Assembly (NCBI RefSeq): GCF_052119585.1
Contig: NZ_JBGQOJ010000008.1
Coordinates: 81,573 to 145,572 of the forward strand
From: JBGQOJ01 sp052119585
Lineage (GTDB): Bacteria; Pseudomonadota; Alphaproteobacteria; Rhodobacterales; Rhodobacteraceae
Direction of reading: 5' to 3'
DNA: 64,000 bases
The notes beneath the pieces were generated by a model, which was not told the origin of the DNA, searched no databases, and worked only from the letters and a program-made list of their open reading frames with translations. Positions 35,479 to 43,507 of this stretch are shown piece by piece (the stretch's first letter is position 1; each line of letters begins with the position of its first letter). The position numbers were made by a program, and so were the translations under genes.

Positions 35479-36489
35479 ATGCCCTACACCCGTGTCAGAT
35501 TGAACGCCTTTGGTGGGCCCGAAGAGCTGAATCTTGAAACTGTGGCAGATCTGCCTGAACCAAAGGAAGGCGAGGTGCGGGTGCGCGTTCTTGTCACCAG
35601 CGCGGCGTTTACAGACATCATGATCCGCAAGGGGATGTATCCGGATGTGAAGGACACGCCGCCCTTCACACCTGGTTACGATATGGTGGGCGTGGTCGAT
35701 GCAGTCGGCCCCGGCGTATCAAGGGTCCGGCCCGGTGATCGGGTTGCCGACCTGACGACCATCGGTGCCTATGCAGAATACATCTGCGCACCCGAGGACA
35801 GTCTGACGCCCGTGCCACAAGGCGTGTCGGAGGTTGACGCGCTTGGTATGATCCTGTCAGCGGTCACGCCATATCAGATGCTGCACCGGGTTGCGAAGAT
35901 GCAGGCAGGCCAGAGTCTTCTGATCCATGGCGCAGGCGGCGCCGTCGGGACCGCGATGCTGCAGCTTGCGCGCGCGGCAGAGATAACCGCCTTTGGCACC
36001 GATGTGGCGACCAAGCACGATCTGATCCGCAGCCTCGGAGCGACTCCTGTCGATGCAGATGCCGCCGAGGACAGGCTGCTGGCAGCGACAGGCGGCGGGG
36101 TCGATGTGGTGTTTGACCCGCTGGGAGGCGAAAGCCTGTCACGCTCGCTTCATGCGCTGAAGCCGGGGGGGATGTTGGTGGCCTATGGTTTTCAGAACGA
36201 GGTGCTGGGCCGCGGCGGGTCTATACCGATTGATTTCATCAAGCTTAAGCTCTGGGACTGGCTGCCGAATGGACATGCCACCGCTTTCTACTCGATCGGC
36301 GCCATGCGACGGCGGCATCCCGAGTGGTTCCGCGCAGATCTCGCCATGCTCTTCAAAATGCTGGAAGAGGGGAAAATTGCTCCGATCATTGCCAAGGTTC
36401 TGCCTCTGACAGAGGTGCGGGAGGCCCATAAACAGGTCGAAGCCGGCACCGTGCCCGGCAAACTGGTGCTGAGAGTCGGGGAGGTCTGA
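35479..36489 (+). CDS. medium-chain NADPH:quinone oxidoreductase-like protein
   Basis: The 336-residue zinc-free MDR enzyme has the GroES-like N-terminal fold (TPGYDMVGVV) and an NADP-binding Rossmann motif HGAGGAVGTAMLQLA (about residue 153). No catalytic zinc cysteines are present, which fits the quinone oxidoreductase/enal reductase branch. GAGGAG lies upstream of the ATG. It is an intact gene in a region of broken genes. Confidence 0.82.
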   Translation: MPYTRVRLNAFGGPEELNLETVADLPEPKEGEVRVRVLVTSAAFTDIMIRKGMYPDVKDTPPFTPGYDMVGVVDAVGPGVSRVRPGDRVADLTTIGAYAEYICAPEDSLTPVPQGVSEVDALGMILSAVTPYQMLHRVAKMQAGQSLLIHGAGGAVGTAMLQLARAAEITAFGTDVATKHDLIRSLGATPVDADAAEDRLLAATGGGVDVVFDPLGGESLSRSLHALKPGGMLVAYGFQNEVLGRGGSIPIDFIKLKLWDWLPNGHATAFYSIGAMRRRHPEWFRADLAMLFKMLEEGKIAPIIAKVLPLTEVREAHKQVEAGTVPGKLVLRVGEV

Positions 36490-37093
36490 GACAGGGCGCA
36501 GTGCCTGTGCGACGTGCCTGCGTCCCCTTGCGATAAAGCGCGAGAGGTCCGGTCTACCGACCCCAATGCCATATCATCAGCCCGCTGATGGCCTGTGCCA
36601 TAGGGGAATATCCGGGGGTCGCTAATATTCCCGCAAGATCAGCTGCGAGGAGCATTGCCGCAGCAAGCGGTCCGCAAAGGCCCAGCGTCCGGTCGAGTCT
36701 TGTCCTGCCGGTCATGGCATTGATCCCCGTGCCGTCGGTCGCACCGGGCGACCGGTGTGTCAAAAGCGTCGGGCGGCCGACGTGTCGCCCGACAGGTGAA
36801 CTCAGGATGCTGACCGTCCTGGCCGTACGAAGAGGAGGTCCAGTGCGATCATAAGCACAAGCGTGACCAGCGCGGTCACGATCAGGATGGTTCGTGGCCC
36901 CGATCAGGCTTACTTCAACCTGCCGATAACCCGGAGCGGTAGGGGCGTTGGCGATGCGGAAAACCACTTTGGAAACGCCCCGAACCTGTTCAGATCAACC
37001 GAGCCACTTCTGACACGCCTATATCGATCAGTCTGAACGCGTGCAGGGTCTTCAGAGGAAAGCCAAATACGCTTGCCGGTGACACGTAAAGGT
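36490..37093. other. 604 bp of intergenic scar with gene fragments
   Basis: No intact gene is present. Minus-strand fragments occur: a DUF998-like N-terminus (36554-36715, listed separately) and a terminal membrane helix RTILIVTALVTLVLMIALDL ending at a stop at 36802. The rest (36900-37093) shows nothing recognisable. Confidence 0.5.
36554..36715 (-). pseudogene. DUF998-like membrane protein fragment
   Basis: The 53-residue fragment MTGRTRLDRTLGLCGPLAAA followed by AGILATPGYSPMAQAISGL resembles the first helix and the PGYS..SQAIS motif of DUF998 proteins. It stops soon after, where the family has about 150 more residues. Confidence 0.45.
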
Positions 37094-37124
37094 AAGCTGC
37101 GACGCAAAATTTGCGCCGCAGCTT
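37094..37124 (-). terminator. strong palindromic terminator of the detoxification operon
   Basis: AAGCTGCG-A-CGCAAA (37094-37108) pairs with TTTGCG-C-CGCAGCTT (37110-37124) around a single base, with one mismatch. It lies 19 nt beyond the stop of the last gene (37144) and on the minus strand is followed by ACCTTTACG. It can fold on either strand. Confidence 0.65.
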
Positions 37125-37143
37125 TAGTATCTGGTGTAAGGCT

Positions 37144-37821
37144 TTATCCCAGCAGGGCCAGAATTTCCTGTGCCGCTGCAGCCGAGGACGCAGGATTTTG
37201 TCCTGTTACAAGCTTGCCATCGCGCAGTACAAAGCTTGCCCAATCAGCGCCTTTTTCATAGGTGCCGCCATTGGCTTTCAACATATCCTCCACCAAGAAT
37301 GGCACGATGTTCGTCAGGCCAACCGCATCTTCTTCGGTGTTGGTAAAGCCAGTCACGCGGCGCCCCGAAACCAACGGTTTGCCATCTGTGCCAAGAGTAT
37401 GACGGAACACAGCTGGTGCGTGACAAACGGCGCCAACGGGAAGGTCTGCTGCGGCAAAGGCTTCGATCAGGCGCTTGCTATCGACATCTTCGGCAAGATC
37501 CCAAAGCGGGCCGTGGCCACCGGGGTAGAAGATTGCGTCAAAGCCGCTTTCGGTTACATCCGAAAGTTTGAGCGTTGTGGCAAGATGCTTTTGCGCCTCA
37601 GTATCAGCCTTGAAGCGACGCGTGTCATCAGTCTGCGCACTATCGTCATCACTGGAAGGATCAATGGGGGGCTGACCGCCTTTTGGCGATGCGATTGTGA
37701 TGTCTGCGCCTGCGTCTTTGAAGACGTAATAGGGGGCTGCGAACTCTTCCAGCCAGAAGCCGGTTTTGTTTCCTGTGTCGCCCATTTCGTCGTGCGATGT
37801 GAGAACCATAAGAATTTTCAT
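37144..37821 (-). CDS. DJ-1/PfpI family protein (Hsp31/glyoxalase III-like)
   Basis: The 225-residue protein has the nucleophile elbow AVCHAP (Cys about 133, His 134) and the acidic residue in GFWLEEFAAPYY (Glu about 26), which together make the DJ-1-type active site. Relatives convert methylglyoxal to lactate or repair glycated groups. Its start overlaps the CurA-like gene by 4 bp. It is the last gene of an operon with YqhD-like and CurA-like reductases, so a role in reactive-aldehyde removal is likely. Confidence 0.85.
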   Translation of the reverse strand: MKILMVLTSHDEMGDTGNKTGFWLEEFAAPYYVFKDAGADITIASPKGGQPPIDPSSDDDSAQTDDTRRFKADTEAQKHLATTLKLSDVTESGFDAIFYPGGHGPLWDLAEDVDSKRLIEAFAAADLPVGAVCHAPAVFRHTLGTDGKPLVSGRRVTGFTNTEEDAVGLTNIVPFLVEDMLKANGGTYEKGADWASFVLRDGKLVTGQNPASSAAAAQEILALLG

Positions 37822-38867
37822 GTTTTTATCTTTCGTTTGTGGCCAACGCGGATCACCCGCTTGCCGAAGTTTTCGCCTTTCAGAAGCCCAACAAAGGCCT
37901 CTGGTGCGTTTTCCAAACCGTCGATGATCTCTTCGCGGTATTTGATTTTTCCCGCGGCGATCCACGCGGACATTTCCTTGGCGAATTCAGAATAGAGGTG
38001 TCCGAAATCGTCAAAAATAATAAAGCCCTGCACCTTGATCTTTTTGCGTAGAATCTGGCCCATCAACCAATTCATCCGATCAGGTCCACTGGGCAGTTCC
38101 GTCGCGTTATATTGCGAGACCAACCCGCAAACTGGCATGCGTGCATTGGGGTTCAGCAACGGGATAACAGCATCCAGCACCTTGCCGCCAACATTCTCAA
38201 AATAGATATCGATGCCATCAGGGGTCGCTTTGCCCAACTGATCTGCAAAGTCATCCGCCTTATGATCAATGCAGGCATCAAAGCCCAACCCGTTAACCGC
38301 ATAGGCGCATTTGTCAGGTCCACCTGCGATGCCTACGACGCGACAGCCCAAAAGTTTGCCGATTTGACCAACAGTCGCACCGACAGGGCCTGTCGCCGCG
38401 GCGACAACAATCGTTTCACCTGCCTTTGGCGCACCGATCTGTGTCAATCCAGCCCATGCTGTAAAGCCGGGCATCCCGAGAATACCGAGCGCCCACGACG
38501 GATGATCCGGAGTTTGACCAAGGTTGGTCACACCTGTGCCATCCGATACGGCATAGTCCTGCCATCCATTAAAGCTTAGCACAAAATCACCTGCGGCAAA
38601 CCCGTCGACATTGGACGTGACGACCTGCGCCACTGTGCCACCAACCATCACGCCGCCAATCTCGACAGGTGCGGCATACGATGGCGCATCGCTCATCCGA
38701 CCTCGCATATAAGGGTCGAGCGAAAGATATTCAGTGCGCAACAGCATCTGATCTGCACCAGCGGTCGGGATCGCGGTTTCATTGAGATTTAGCGTGTCTT
38801 TGGTCGGTTCGCCCTTTGGGCGCATCGCCAGAATAAGCTGTCGATTGGTTGTTGTTGTCTGTGTCAT
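37818..38867 (-). CDS. NADP-dependent MDR-family enone/quinone reductase (CurA-like)
   Basis: The 349-residue protein starts at MTQTTTTNRQLILAMRPKG, with the family motif LSLDPYMRGRMSD and a cofactor motif AAATGPVGATVGQIGKLLG. It belongs to the CurA/prostaglandin reductase branch, which reduces activated double bonds. It lies 13 nt after the YqhD-like gene and overlaps the DJ-1-like gene by 4 bp. Confidence 0.87.
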   Translation of the reverse strand: MTQTTTTNRQLILAMRPKGEPTKDTLNLNETAIPTAGADQMLLRTEYLSLDPYMRGRMSDAPSYAAPVEIGGVMVGGTVAQVVTSNVDGFAAGDFVLSFNGWQDYAVSDGTGVTNLGQTPDHPSWALGILGMPGFTAWAGLTQIGAPKAGETIVVAAATGPVGATVGQIGKLLGCRVVGIAGGPDKCAYAVNGLGFDACIDHKADDFADQLGKATPDGIDIYFENVGGKVLDAVIPLLNPNARMPVCGLVSQYNATELPSGPDRMNWLMGQILRKKIKVQGFIIFDDFGHLYSEFAKEMSAWIAAGKIKYREEIIDGLENAPEAFVGLLKGENFGKRVIRVGHKRKIKT

Positions 38868-38880
38868 AAACTCAGCCCTC

Positions 38881-40038
38881 TTATAGCGCTGCTTCAAGAA
38901 TACGGCGCGCGACTTCAGGTGTAATGGCTTGGGTTTCACCAAGCGCGGTCATGCGGTGGCTTTCCAGAGCCGCCACAATCAGGTCGATATCGGGCGCGCC
39001 AAGACCGTAGTCACCAAGACGGGTGTCGATCCCCATCGTGTGGAAAAAACTGCGGGTCGCATCAATGGCGGCATCAATACGCGTGTCATCGTCACCTTCA
39101 TGAATGTTCCAAACGTTAGCCGCATATTGCAGCAGCTTCTCGCGTTTGGGGCCACGTTGATCTTGCATCAAAGCGGGCAGAACAACCGCCAATGTGCGCG
39201 CATGATCAGTGTCGTTTAATGCGGTTATTTCATGCCCGATCATATGACTTGCCCAATCTTGCGGGACGCCCGCGCCGATAAGCCCGTTCAAAGCAAGCGT
39301 TGCTGTCCACATCAGGTTGGCACGAATATCGTAATCATTGGGTGCCTCCAGCGCCTTTGGACCGAGCTCGATCAGCGTGCGCAGAAGCGTTTCGGCAAAG
39401 CCGTCCTGAACATAGGCTGCGACGGGGGATGTCAGATATTGCTCGATGATATGCACGAACGCATCGGCCACACCGTTCGCGATCTGGCGCGGGGGGAGCG
39501 TATAGGTGAGCTCTGGATCAAGAACCGAGAAAACCGGATAGCAATGTGCGCTCATAAAGGGCAGTTTTGCGCCCTTTTCGGCGTGCGTTATGACGGAAGC
39601 TGGGTTCATCTCGGACCCTGTTGCTGGTAACGTCAGTACCGAGCCAAATGGCATCGCCGTTTTCACAACACTGCCCATTGATGTCAGAATTTCCCACGCA
39701 TCGCCGTCGTGCCTGGCAGCCGCCGCGATGAATTTGGTCGCATCAATGACGGAACCACCCCCGACAGCCAACAGAAAGGTGAGGCCATTTTCGGCGATCA
39801 CATCCACAGCTTTGATCGCAGTGGCAAAGCGGGGGTTCGGCTCGATTCCACCGAATTCAACCACCGTGCGATTGCCAAGCGCCTTACGAACCTGCGCCAG
39901 AACGCCGGTCCGTTCAGCACTACCACCACCATAAATTAGCAGAACCTTTGCTTGCGCGGGAATTTGGGCATCAAGGTCCGCGATGCGGCCCTTCCCGAAA
40001 AGAATATGGGTCGGGTTGCGCAAATCGAAATTGTTCAT
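38881..40038 (-). CDS. iron-containing alcohol dehydrogenase (YqhD-like aldehyde reductase)
   Basis: The 385-residue protein begins MNNFDLRNPTHILFGKGRI, a hallmark of the YqhD/BDH group. It has the NADP-binding GGGSVIDATKF motif (about residue 93) and metal-ligand histidines further on (HIIEQYL, SHMIGHEI). YqhD reduces short and toxic aldehydes with NADPH. It is the first gene of the three-gene operon and has a NemR-like box in its promoter. Confidence 0.88.
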   Translation of the reverse strand: MNNFDLRNPTHILFGKGRIADLDAQIPAQAKVLLIYGGGSAERTGVLAQVRKALGNRTVVEFGGIEPNPRFATAIKAVDVIAENGLTFLLAVGGGSVIDATKFIAAAARHDGDAWEILTSMGSVVKTAMPFGSVLTLPATGSEMNPASVITHAEKGAKLPFMSAHCYPVFSVLDPELTYTLPPRQIANGVADAFVHIIEQYLTSPVAAYVQDGFAETLLRTLIELGPKALEAPNDYDIRANLMWTATLALNGLIGAGVPQDWASHMIGHEITALNDTDHARTLAVVLPALMQDQRGPKREKLLQYAANVWNIHEGDDDTRIDAAIDATRSFFHTMGIDTRLGDYGLGAPDIDLIVAALESHRMTALGETQAITPEVARRILEAAL

Positions 40039-40136
40039 AGCGTGGTTTCCTTTGATAAAATTAGGCAGGCGAACATCAGTGTTGCTGCGAGATATATGTG
40101 CCTGAGCGCCGATAATATCGCGCATCGTCGCGAAAT

Positions 40137-40151
40137 TAGACCGGTCGGCTA
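40137..40151. promoter_or_regulatory. NemR-like operator of the yqhD-like operon
   Basis: TAGACCGGTCGGCTA (40137-40151) is a TAGAC-N5-GTCTA dyad with one mismatch. It lies about 100 nt upstream of the YqhD-like start. It matches the copy at 40784-40798 (TAGACCAGTCGTCTA) at 13 of 15 positions. Confidence 0.65.
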
Positions 40152-40172
40152 GACGTGGGTCAAAAAATTAGA

Positions 40173-40763
40173 TCATGCGGCTGGGACAGCGATAGCAGTC
40201 GATTTCAAAGCCGCTTCCAAGGGCGCACTGTCCTGCGTCAGCCCAGCAACAAGACTGGCCCCCAACCACTGGTGATAGATCGATTGCGCGACGGTATTTG
40301 GGTCTTGGATTGGGGCAATCGAACCCTCGGCGATGCCCTGCTCAATCGTTTTAGTCAGGCTTGCGATGATGTCAGCTACTCCGCGCTGCAAAATCTTGCT
40401 CATATCCACAGAAAGGTCGGCCACCTCCGCAGAAAGCTTTACCACAAGGCAGCGGTCTTGAAGGTTTGGCCCAGTTTGCTTTCGAAACCAGCCCTCAAAA
40501 TAACCAAGCAGCCGCGCGCGCGCGTCCATCTTTGGATCGAGCAACGTTTCGCCAAGACTCACGCGGTATTGCGCTACAAAGTCTTCAAGTAGCGCACAAC
40601 CATAAGCCTCCTTGGACGCGAAATAATGATAGAACGACCCTTTCGGCACGTCCGCCGCTTTCAACAATTCATTGAGCCCCACGCCAGAATACCCCTGCCG
40701 CGCCGTCAGGCTGCGCCCAACGGATAAAATGTGACTGCGTGTATCTTTAGCTTGTGTGTCCAT
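40173..40763 (-). CDS. TetR/AcrR regulator, NemR-like
   Basis: The 196-residue regulator has an N-terminal helix-turn-helix (NELLKAADVPKGSFYHYFASKE) and a conserved cysteine in DRCLVVKLSAEV. In E. coli NemR the cysteine at the corresponding place is redox-active and responds to electrophiles and hypochlorite. It is upstream of and co-oriented with the YqhD-like operon. Matching dyads occur upstream of both, so it probably represses itself and the operon. Confidence 0.85.
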   Translation of the reverse strand: MDTQAKDTRSHILSVGRSLTARQGYSGVGLNELLKAADVPKGSFYHYFASKEAYGCALLEDFVAQYRVSLGETLLDPKMDARARLLGYFEGWFRKQTGPNLQDRCLVVKLSAEVADLSVDMSKILQRGVADIIASLTKTIEQGIAEGSIAPIQDPNTVAQSIYHQWLGASLVAGLTQDSAPLEAALKSTAIAVPAA

Positions 40764-40783
40764 GATGAGTACCTAAGCAGGAT

Positions 40784-40798
40784 TAGACCAGTCGTCTA
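40784..40798. promoter_or_regulatory. NemR-like operator of the TetR gene
   Basis: TAGACCAGTCGTCTA (40784-40798) is a perfect TAGAC-N5-GTCTA dyad 21 nt upstream of the TetR start. Confidence 0.7.
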
Positions 40799-40871
40799 GG
40801 GGTGCGCCATATTTTTTTACAACGCCAGAGGCAGATGGATGAGTTAGCAATAATATGGCTTGCAGAGCGAC

Positions 40872-41281
40872 TCATTCCCCGAGATGCCCGATTGGCCCAG
40901 CCGAGACCAAGTCGGGTTCATGAATATCCTGTGGTGGACGGCCCATCCGCTGGAAAAGGGCACGCTCAAGTGTGGCGTCATCGTCGCGCCCAGCCGGCAG
41001 GGGCCAGCAGTTCAGCCCGGCCTCTCGCGCCCGTAAAAGGTAGGTCGCCACCGTCGTCTTGCTCAGTTTGAGCCGAAGCCCGATCTCTCGCACCGAGAGA
41101 CCCTGTTCATGCGTCAGCCGTAAAATCGTTCGTATGTCTTGCACGGTCATTCGCCTCGCTTGCTTGCGTCGTGGCATGCTTCCCTCCGGTCTCTTCCAAG
41201 ACCGACAGAGTGCCGCGACATCGCTGGCAATGACCAACCGTCAAACCGCCCAGAACTGTCCGGGACTTACTGAAACCCGCA
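40872..41281 (-). mobile_element. truncated IS21-family element (left end plus istA start)
   Basis: The minus strand begins at 41281 with TGCGGGTTTCAGTAAG, typical of an IS21-type end. After a leader with GGAGGGA, the istA frame opens at 41177 (MPRRKQARRMTVQDIRTILR) and codes for the helix-turn-helix domain and WPLPAGRDDD segment. It breaks off after about 100 of about 500 residues at 40872. istB and the other end are absent. It sits inside an IS3 orfB remnant. Confidence 0.7.
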
Positions 41282-41373
41282 TCTTTTACAATTGGGCTTT
41301 CTAACTTGCTATCGGGCCTTTGCCCCAGCCAAGCGTAAAAGCCGCTCGGATGAACGGCCAGCATCCGGCACAT
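41282..41373 (-). pseudogene. IS3-family orfB remnant
   Basis: MCRMLAVHPSGFYAWLGQRP is the classical start of the IS3-family OrfB transposase. Homology ends exactly where the IS21 end begins (41281), so the IS21 element interrupted it. Confidence 0.7.
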
Positions 41374-41387
41374 GGCTCTGACCGCAC

Positions 41388-41807
41388 CTTGAGGAAGTCT
41401 ACGGCCTGAAAGTGTCAGCCGATCTTATCAGCCGTGTCATTGATGCCGTTCTGGAGGAGGGGTCGGACTGGCAGAACCGCGCCCTGGAACCGGTGTATCC
41501 GATCATTTTTCTTGACGCTCTCCGGGCCAAAATTCGCGACACGGAAAGCCGTCAGGTCAAAAACAAGGCCGCATGCGTGAATTTGGGCGTCACTCTGGAA
41601 GATGAACAGGAAGTTCTGGATCTGTGGATCGCAAACAACGTGGGCGCAAAATGCTCGCTCAGTGTCATGAATAATCCGCGCAACCGGGTGTGGAGGACAT
41701 TCTGATCGCGGTCGTAGATGGGTTAAAAGGCTTCCCTAAGGTCATTGACGCGGCCTTCCTTGAGTCTACAAGCCCAGGCGTGCATCGTGCATCTCGTCAC
41801 CACGCAG
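41388..41807 (+). pseudogene. IS256-family (Mutator) transposase fragment with two frameshifts
   Basis: The frame reads LEEVYGLKVSADLISRVIDA, then YPIIFLDALRAKIRD and VKNKAACVNLGV, all conserved in IS256 transposases. After NNPRNR (41690) a base is missing and the next frame continues GVEDILIAVVDGLKGFPKVI. A second slip follows before QACIVHLV (about 41785). Both ends of the transposase are absent. Confidence 0.75.
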
Positions 41808-41833
41808 CGCCTTAGGCGCTACCCAATCGTCGG

Positions 41834-41858
41834 GCATCTGATCTCCCGGATCAGATGC
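41834..41858. repeat. 9-bp inverted repeat in the IS scar
   Basis: GCATCTGAT (41834-41842) and ATCAGATGC (41850-41858) form a perfect stem with a 7-nt loop. It lies between the IS256 and the IS3 orfA remnants and may be an end of one of the lost elements or a hairpin terminator. Confidence 0.4.
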
Positions 41859-41867
41859 TGACCCTCC

Positions 41868-41909
41868 TCATACCTTAAACTTGTCCGAAAAACTGCGTCT
41901 CTTGGTCAT
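41868..41909 (-). pseudogene. IS3-family orfA start remnant
   Basis: The minus strand reads MTKRRSFSDKFKV then a stop, matching the start of IS3-family OrfA (MTKRRNFSDKFK). A ribosome-like AGGATAC lies upstream. Together with the orfB start at 41373 on the same strand it brackets the IS256 fragment, as if IS256 had inserted into this IS3 element. Confidence 0.6.
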
Positions 41910-41996
41910 TTCTGTATCCTGTCGTCAAGGTTGGATACATCTTAGTACGCTGTCCAGTCTTGCCGGACCACTTCAAAATACCAACCTCGTTTGACC

Positions 41997-42899
41997 TCAT
42001 TCAAGTTCTGACAGTTCTTCGTGAAGTCTTTCGATTGCCAAAAGGTACTGCCTTCCATCATTTCCCAGACTGTTCACTGTCGCCAAGGACAGCGCTCTAA
42101 TGACGGCCATTGCTCCAAGATATGAGTCCACAAGCTGAGGGGTTTCCACCGTGCAACTGATATTCCACGTGGCATGGGCCGGAGTTTCTCGGATACCGCT
42201 ATCTGCAATCAGAACAATAGCGCTACCAGTCGCAGCCGTAGCTTTGACAAACTCGGTGAAGAACGCGGGTCGCCTTCGCAGTCCGATGATTATGACAATG
42301 TCGTCTTTGCCGAGGCCGGCGATGCCCTCTGCCAGGGTTTGACCCGGGTGGTTCATCAATTCAACATTACTGCGAAACTGGCCAAGCGTCGCCGTAGCAT
42401 AGTCTGCTAAAAAACGGCTGTTTCGAAAACCCGCCAAGCGCACTTTCTTCGCTGTCGCAATCCGGTCTGCAATCTCCCTGAGCGTAAGCGGGTTCAGCGC
42501 AGCCAATGATGTATCCACCAGTGTGGATTCTTGCCTTGCGTGATCCGGCAGTGATATTTGTGCCCCCGCTCCGGTCACCGGATTGCCGACGAGATAAAGT
42601 GGCGAGCCTTTCTCGCGGAGTTTGCGCGATGCAAGGCGCGCTTCCTCGTAGCTTGCGTAGCCTAGTCGCCGGAACAGGCGCGAGACAGTGGCATTTGACA
42701 CTCCGGTTCGTTCGGCCAGTTCCGAGGCGGTCCATATCGCAAGGTCTCCGGGGCTTCGCAATACGGCATCGGCCACCTTGCGTTCTCCGTCGGGCAAGGT
42801 TCCAAACGCTCGGTGAATGCGCTGGATCAGCGATTCCGGTGAAATATCTGCTTCTTTTTCAGGCACTTTTAGCTTCCCGCTTTGAAAAATCATTTTCAT
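41997..42899 (-). CDS. MurR/RpiR-family regulator
   Basis: The 300-residue regulator has an N-terminal RpiR helix-turn-helix (about 20-95; WTASELAERTGVSNATVSRLFRRLGY) and a C-terminal SIS domain (about 125-280) that usually binds a phosphorylated sugar or other small ligand. It is divergent, across about 75 bp, from the TRAP/ammonia-lyase operon, which it probably controls. ATG 42893 is an alternative start. Confidence 0.87.
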   Translation of the reverse strand: MKMIFQSGKLKVPEKEADISPESLIQRIHRAFGTLPDGERKVADAVLRSPGDLAIWTASELAERTGVSNATVSRLFRRLGYASYEEARLASRKLREKGSPLYLVGNPVTGAGAQISLPDHARQESTLVDTSLAALNPLTLREIADRIATAKKVRLAGFRNSRFLADYATATLGQFRSNVELMNHPGQTLAEGIAGLGKDDIVIIIGLRRRPAFFTEFVKATAATGSAIVLIADSGIRETPAHATWNISCTVETPQLVDSYLGAMAVIRALSLATVNSLGNDGRQYLLAIERLHEELSELE

Positions 42900-42912
42900 G
42901 CTTGCTATGATA

Positions 42913-42930
42913 ATGAAAACATCTTTTCAT
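42913..42930. promoter_or_regulatory. putative RpiR operator
   Basis: ATGAAAA (42913-42919) and TTTTCAT (42924-42930) form an inverted repeat with a 4-nt centre in the divergent region between the RpiR and TRAP genes. A further half-site TTTTCAT occurs at 42893-42899, at the regulator start. Confidence 0.5.
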
Positions 42931-42973
42931 CACCACATGACAACAATCAATCCCTAACGGAGAATCAGCGCAA

Positions 42974-43507
42974 ATGCGATCTATTGCGAAGTCCTCAAAG
43001 ATATGGAGTCTGCGGGTCAATTGGCTGGTCGAGCGCGTCTGCGTTTTTCTTCTTGTCGTGCTGGTTCTTGATGTCTGGCTCGGCGTTCTGGCTCGGTATG
43101 TCATCCCCCTTCCGATGACCTTTACCGAGGAGCTGGCGCGCTATCTGATGATCTGGATGGCGTTGTTGGCCGTTTCCAGCGGGATTGCGCACCGCGAACA
43201 TATCGGGGTCGAGTTTGTGTTTTCCCGCCTGCCTGACAGGGTGCGCCGGTTCCTGGCGGTCAGTTTTGATATTGTCGCCTTCATCTTCTTCTTCGCGCTG
43301 TTCTGGTACGGGATCGGCTTTGCCGAGCGGGGCTTTTCGCGCATGACCATGATCTACGCGATGCCGAAAGGCTATCCGTTTGCAGGGGTTCCGCTGGCGG
43401 CATTCATGGCCTGCGTCCAACTTCTTCTCATCGGTGTACATGACTATTTTTCCGATCATGCGCCAGAAACCACAGGGGCCGCGATTGCCGGCCAGAAGGA
43501 AGAATGA
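42974..43507 (+). CDS. dctQ: TRAP transporter small permease (DctQ)
   Basis: The 177-residue protein has four hydrophobic segments and the DctQ features LDVWLGVLARYVIPLPMTFTEELARYL and SSGIAHREHIGVEF. It is the first gene of the operon. GGAG lies upstream and the start is 75 nt from the RpiR start. It overlaps dctM by 4 bp. Confidence 0.9.
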   Translation: MRSIAKSSKIWSLRVNWLVERVCVFLLVVLVLDVWLGVLARYVIPLPMTFTEELARYLMIWMALLAVSSGIAHREHIGVEFVFSRLPDRVRRFLAVSFDIVAFIFFFALFWYGIGFAERGFSRMTMIYAMPKGYPFAGVPLAAFMACVQLLLIGVHDYFSDHAPETTGAAIAGQKEE

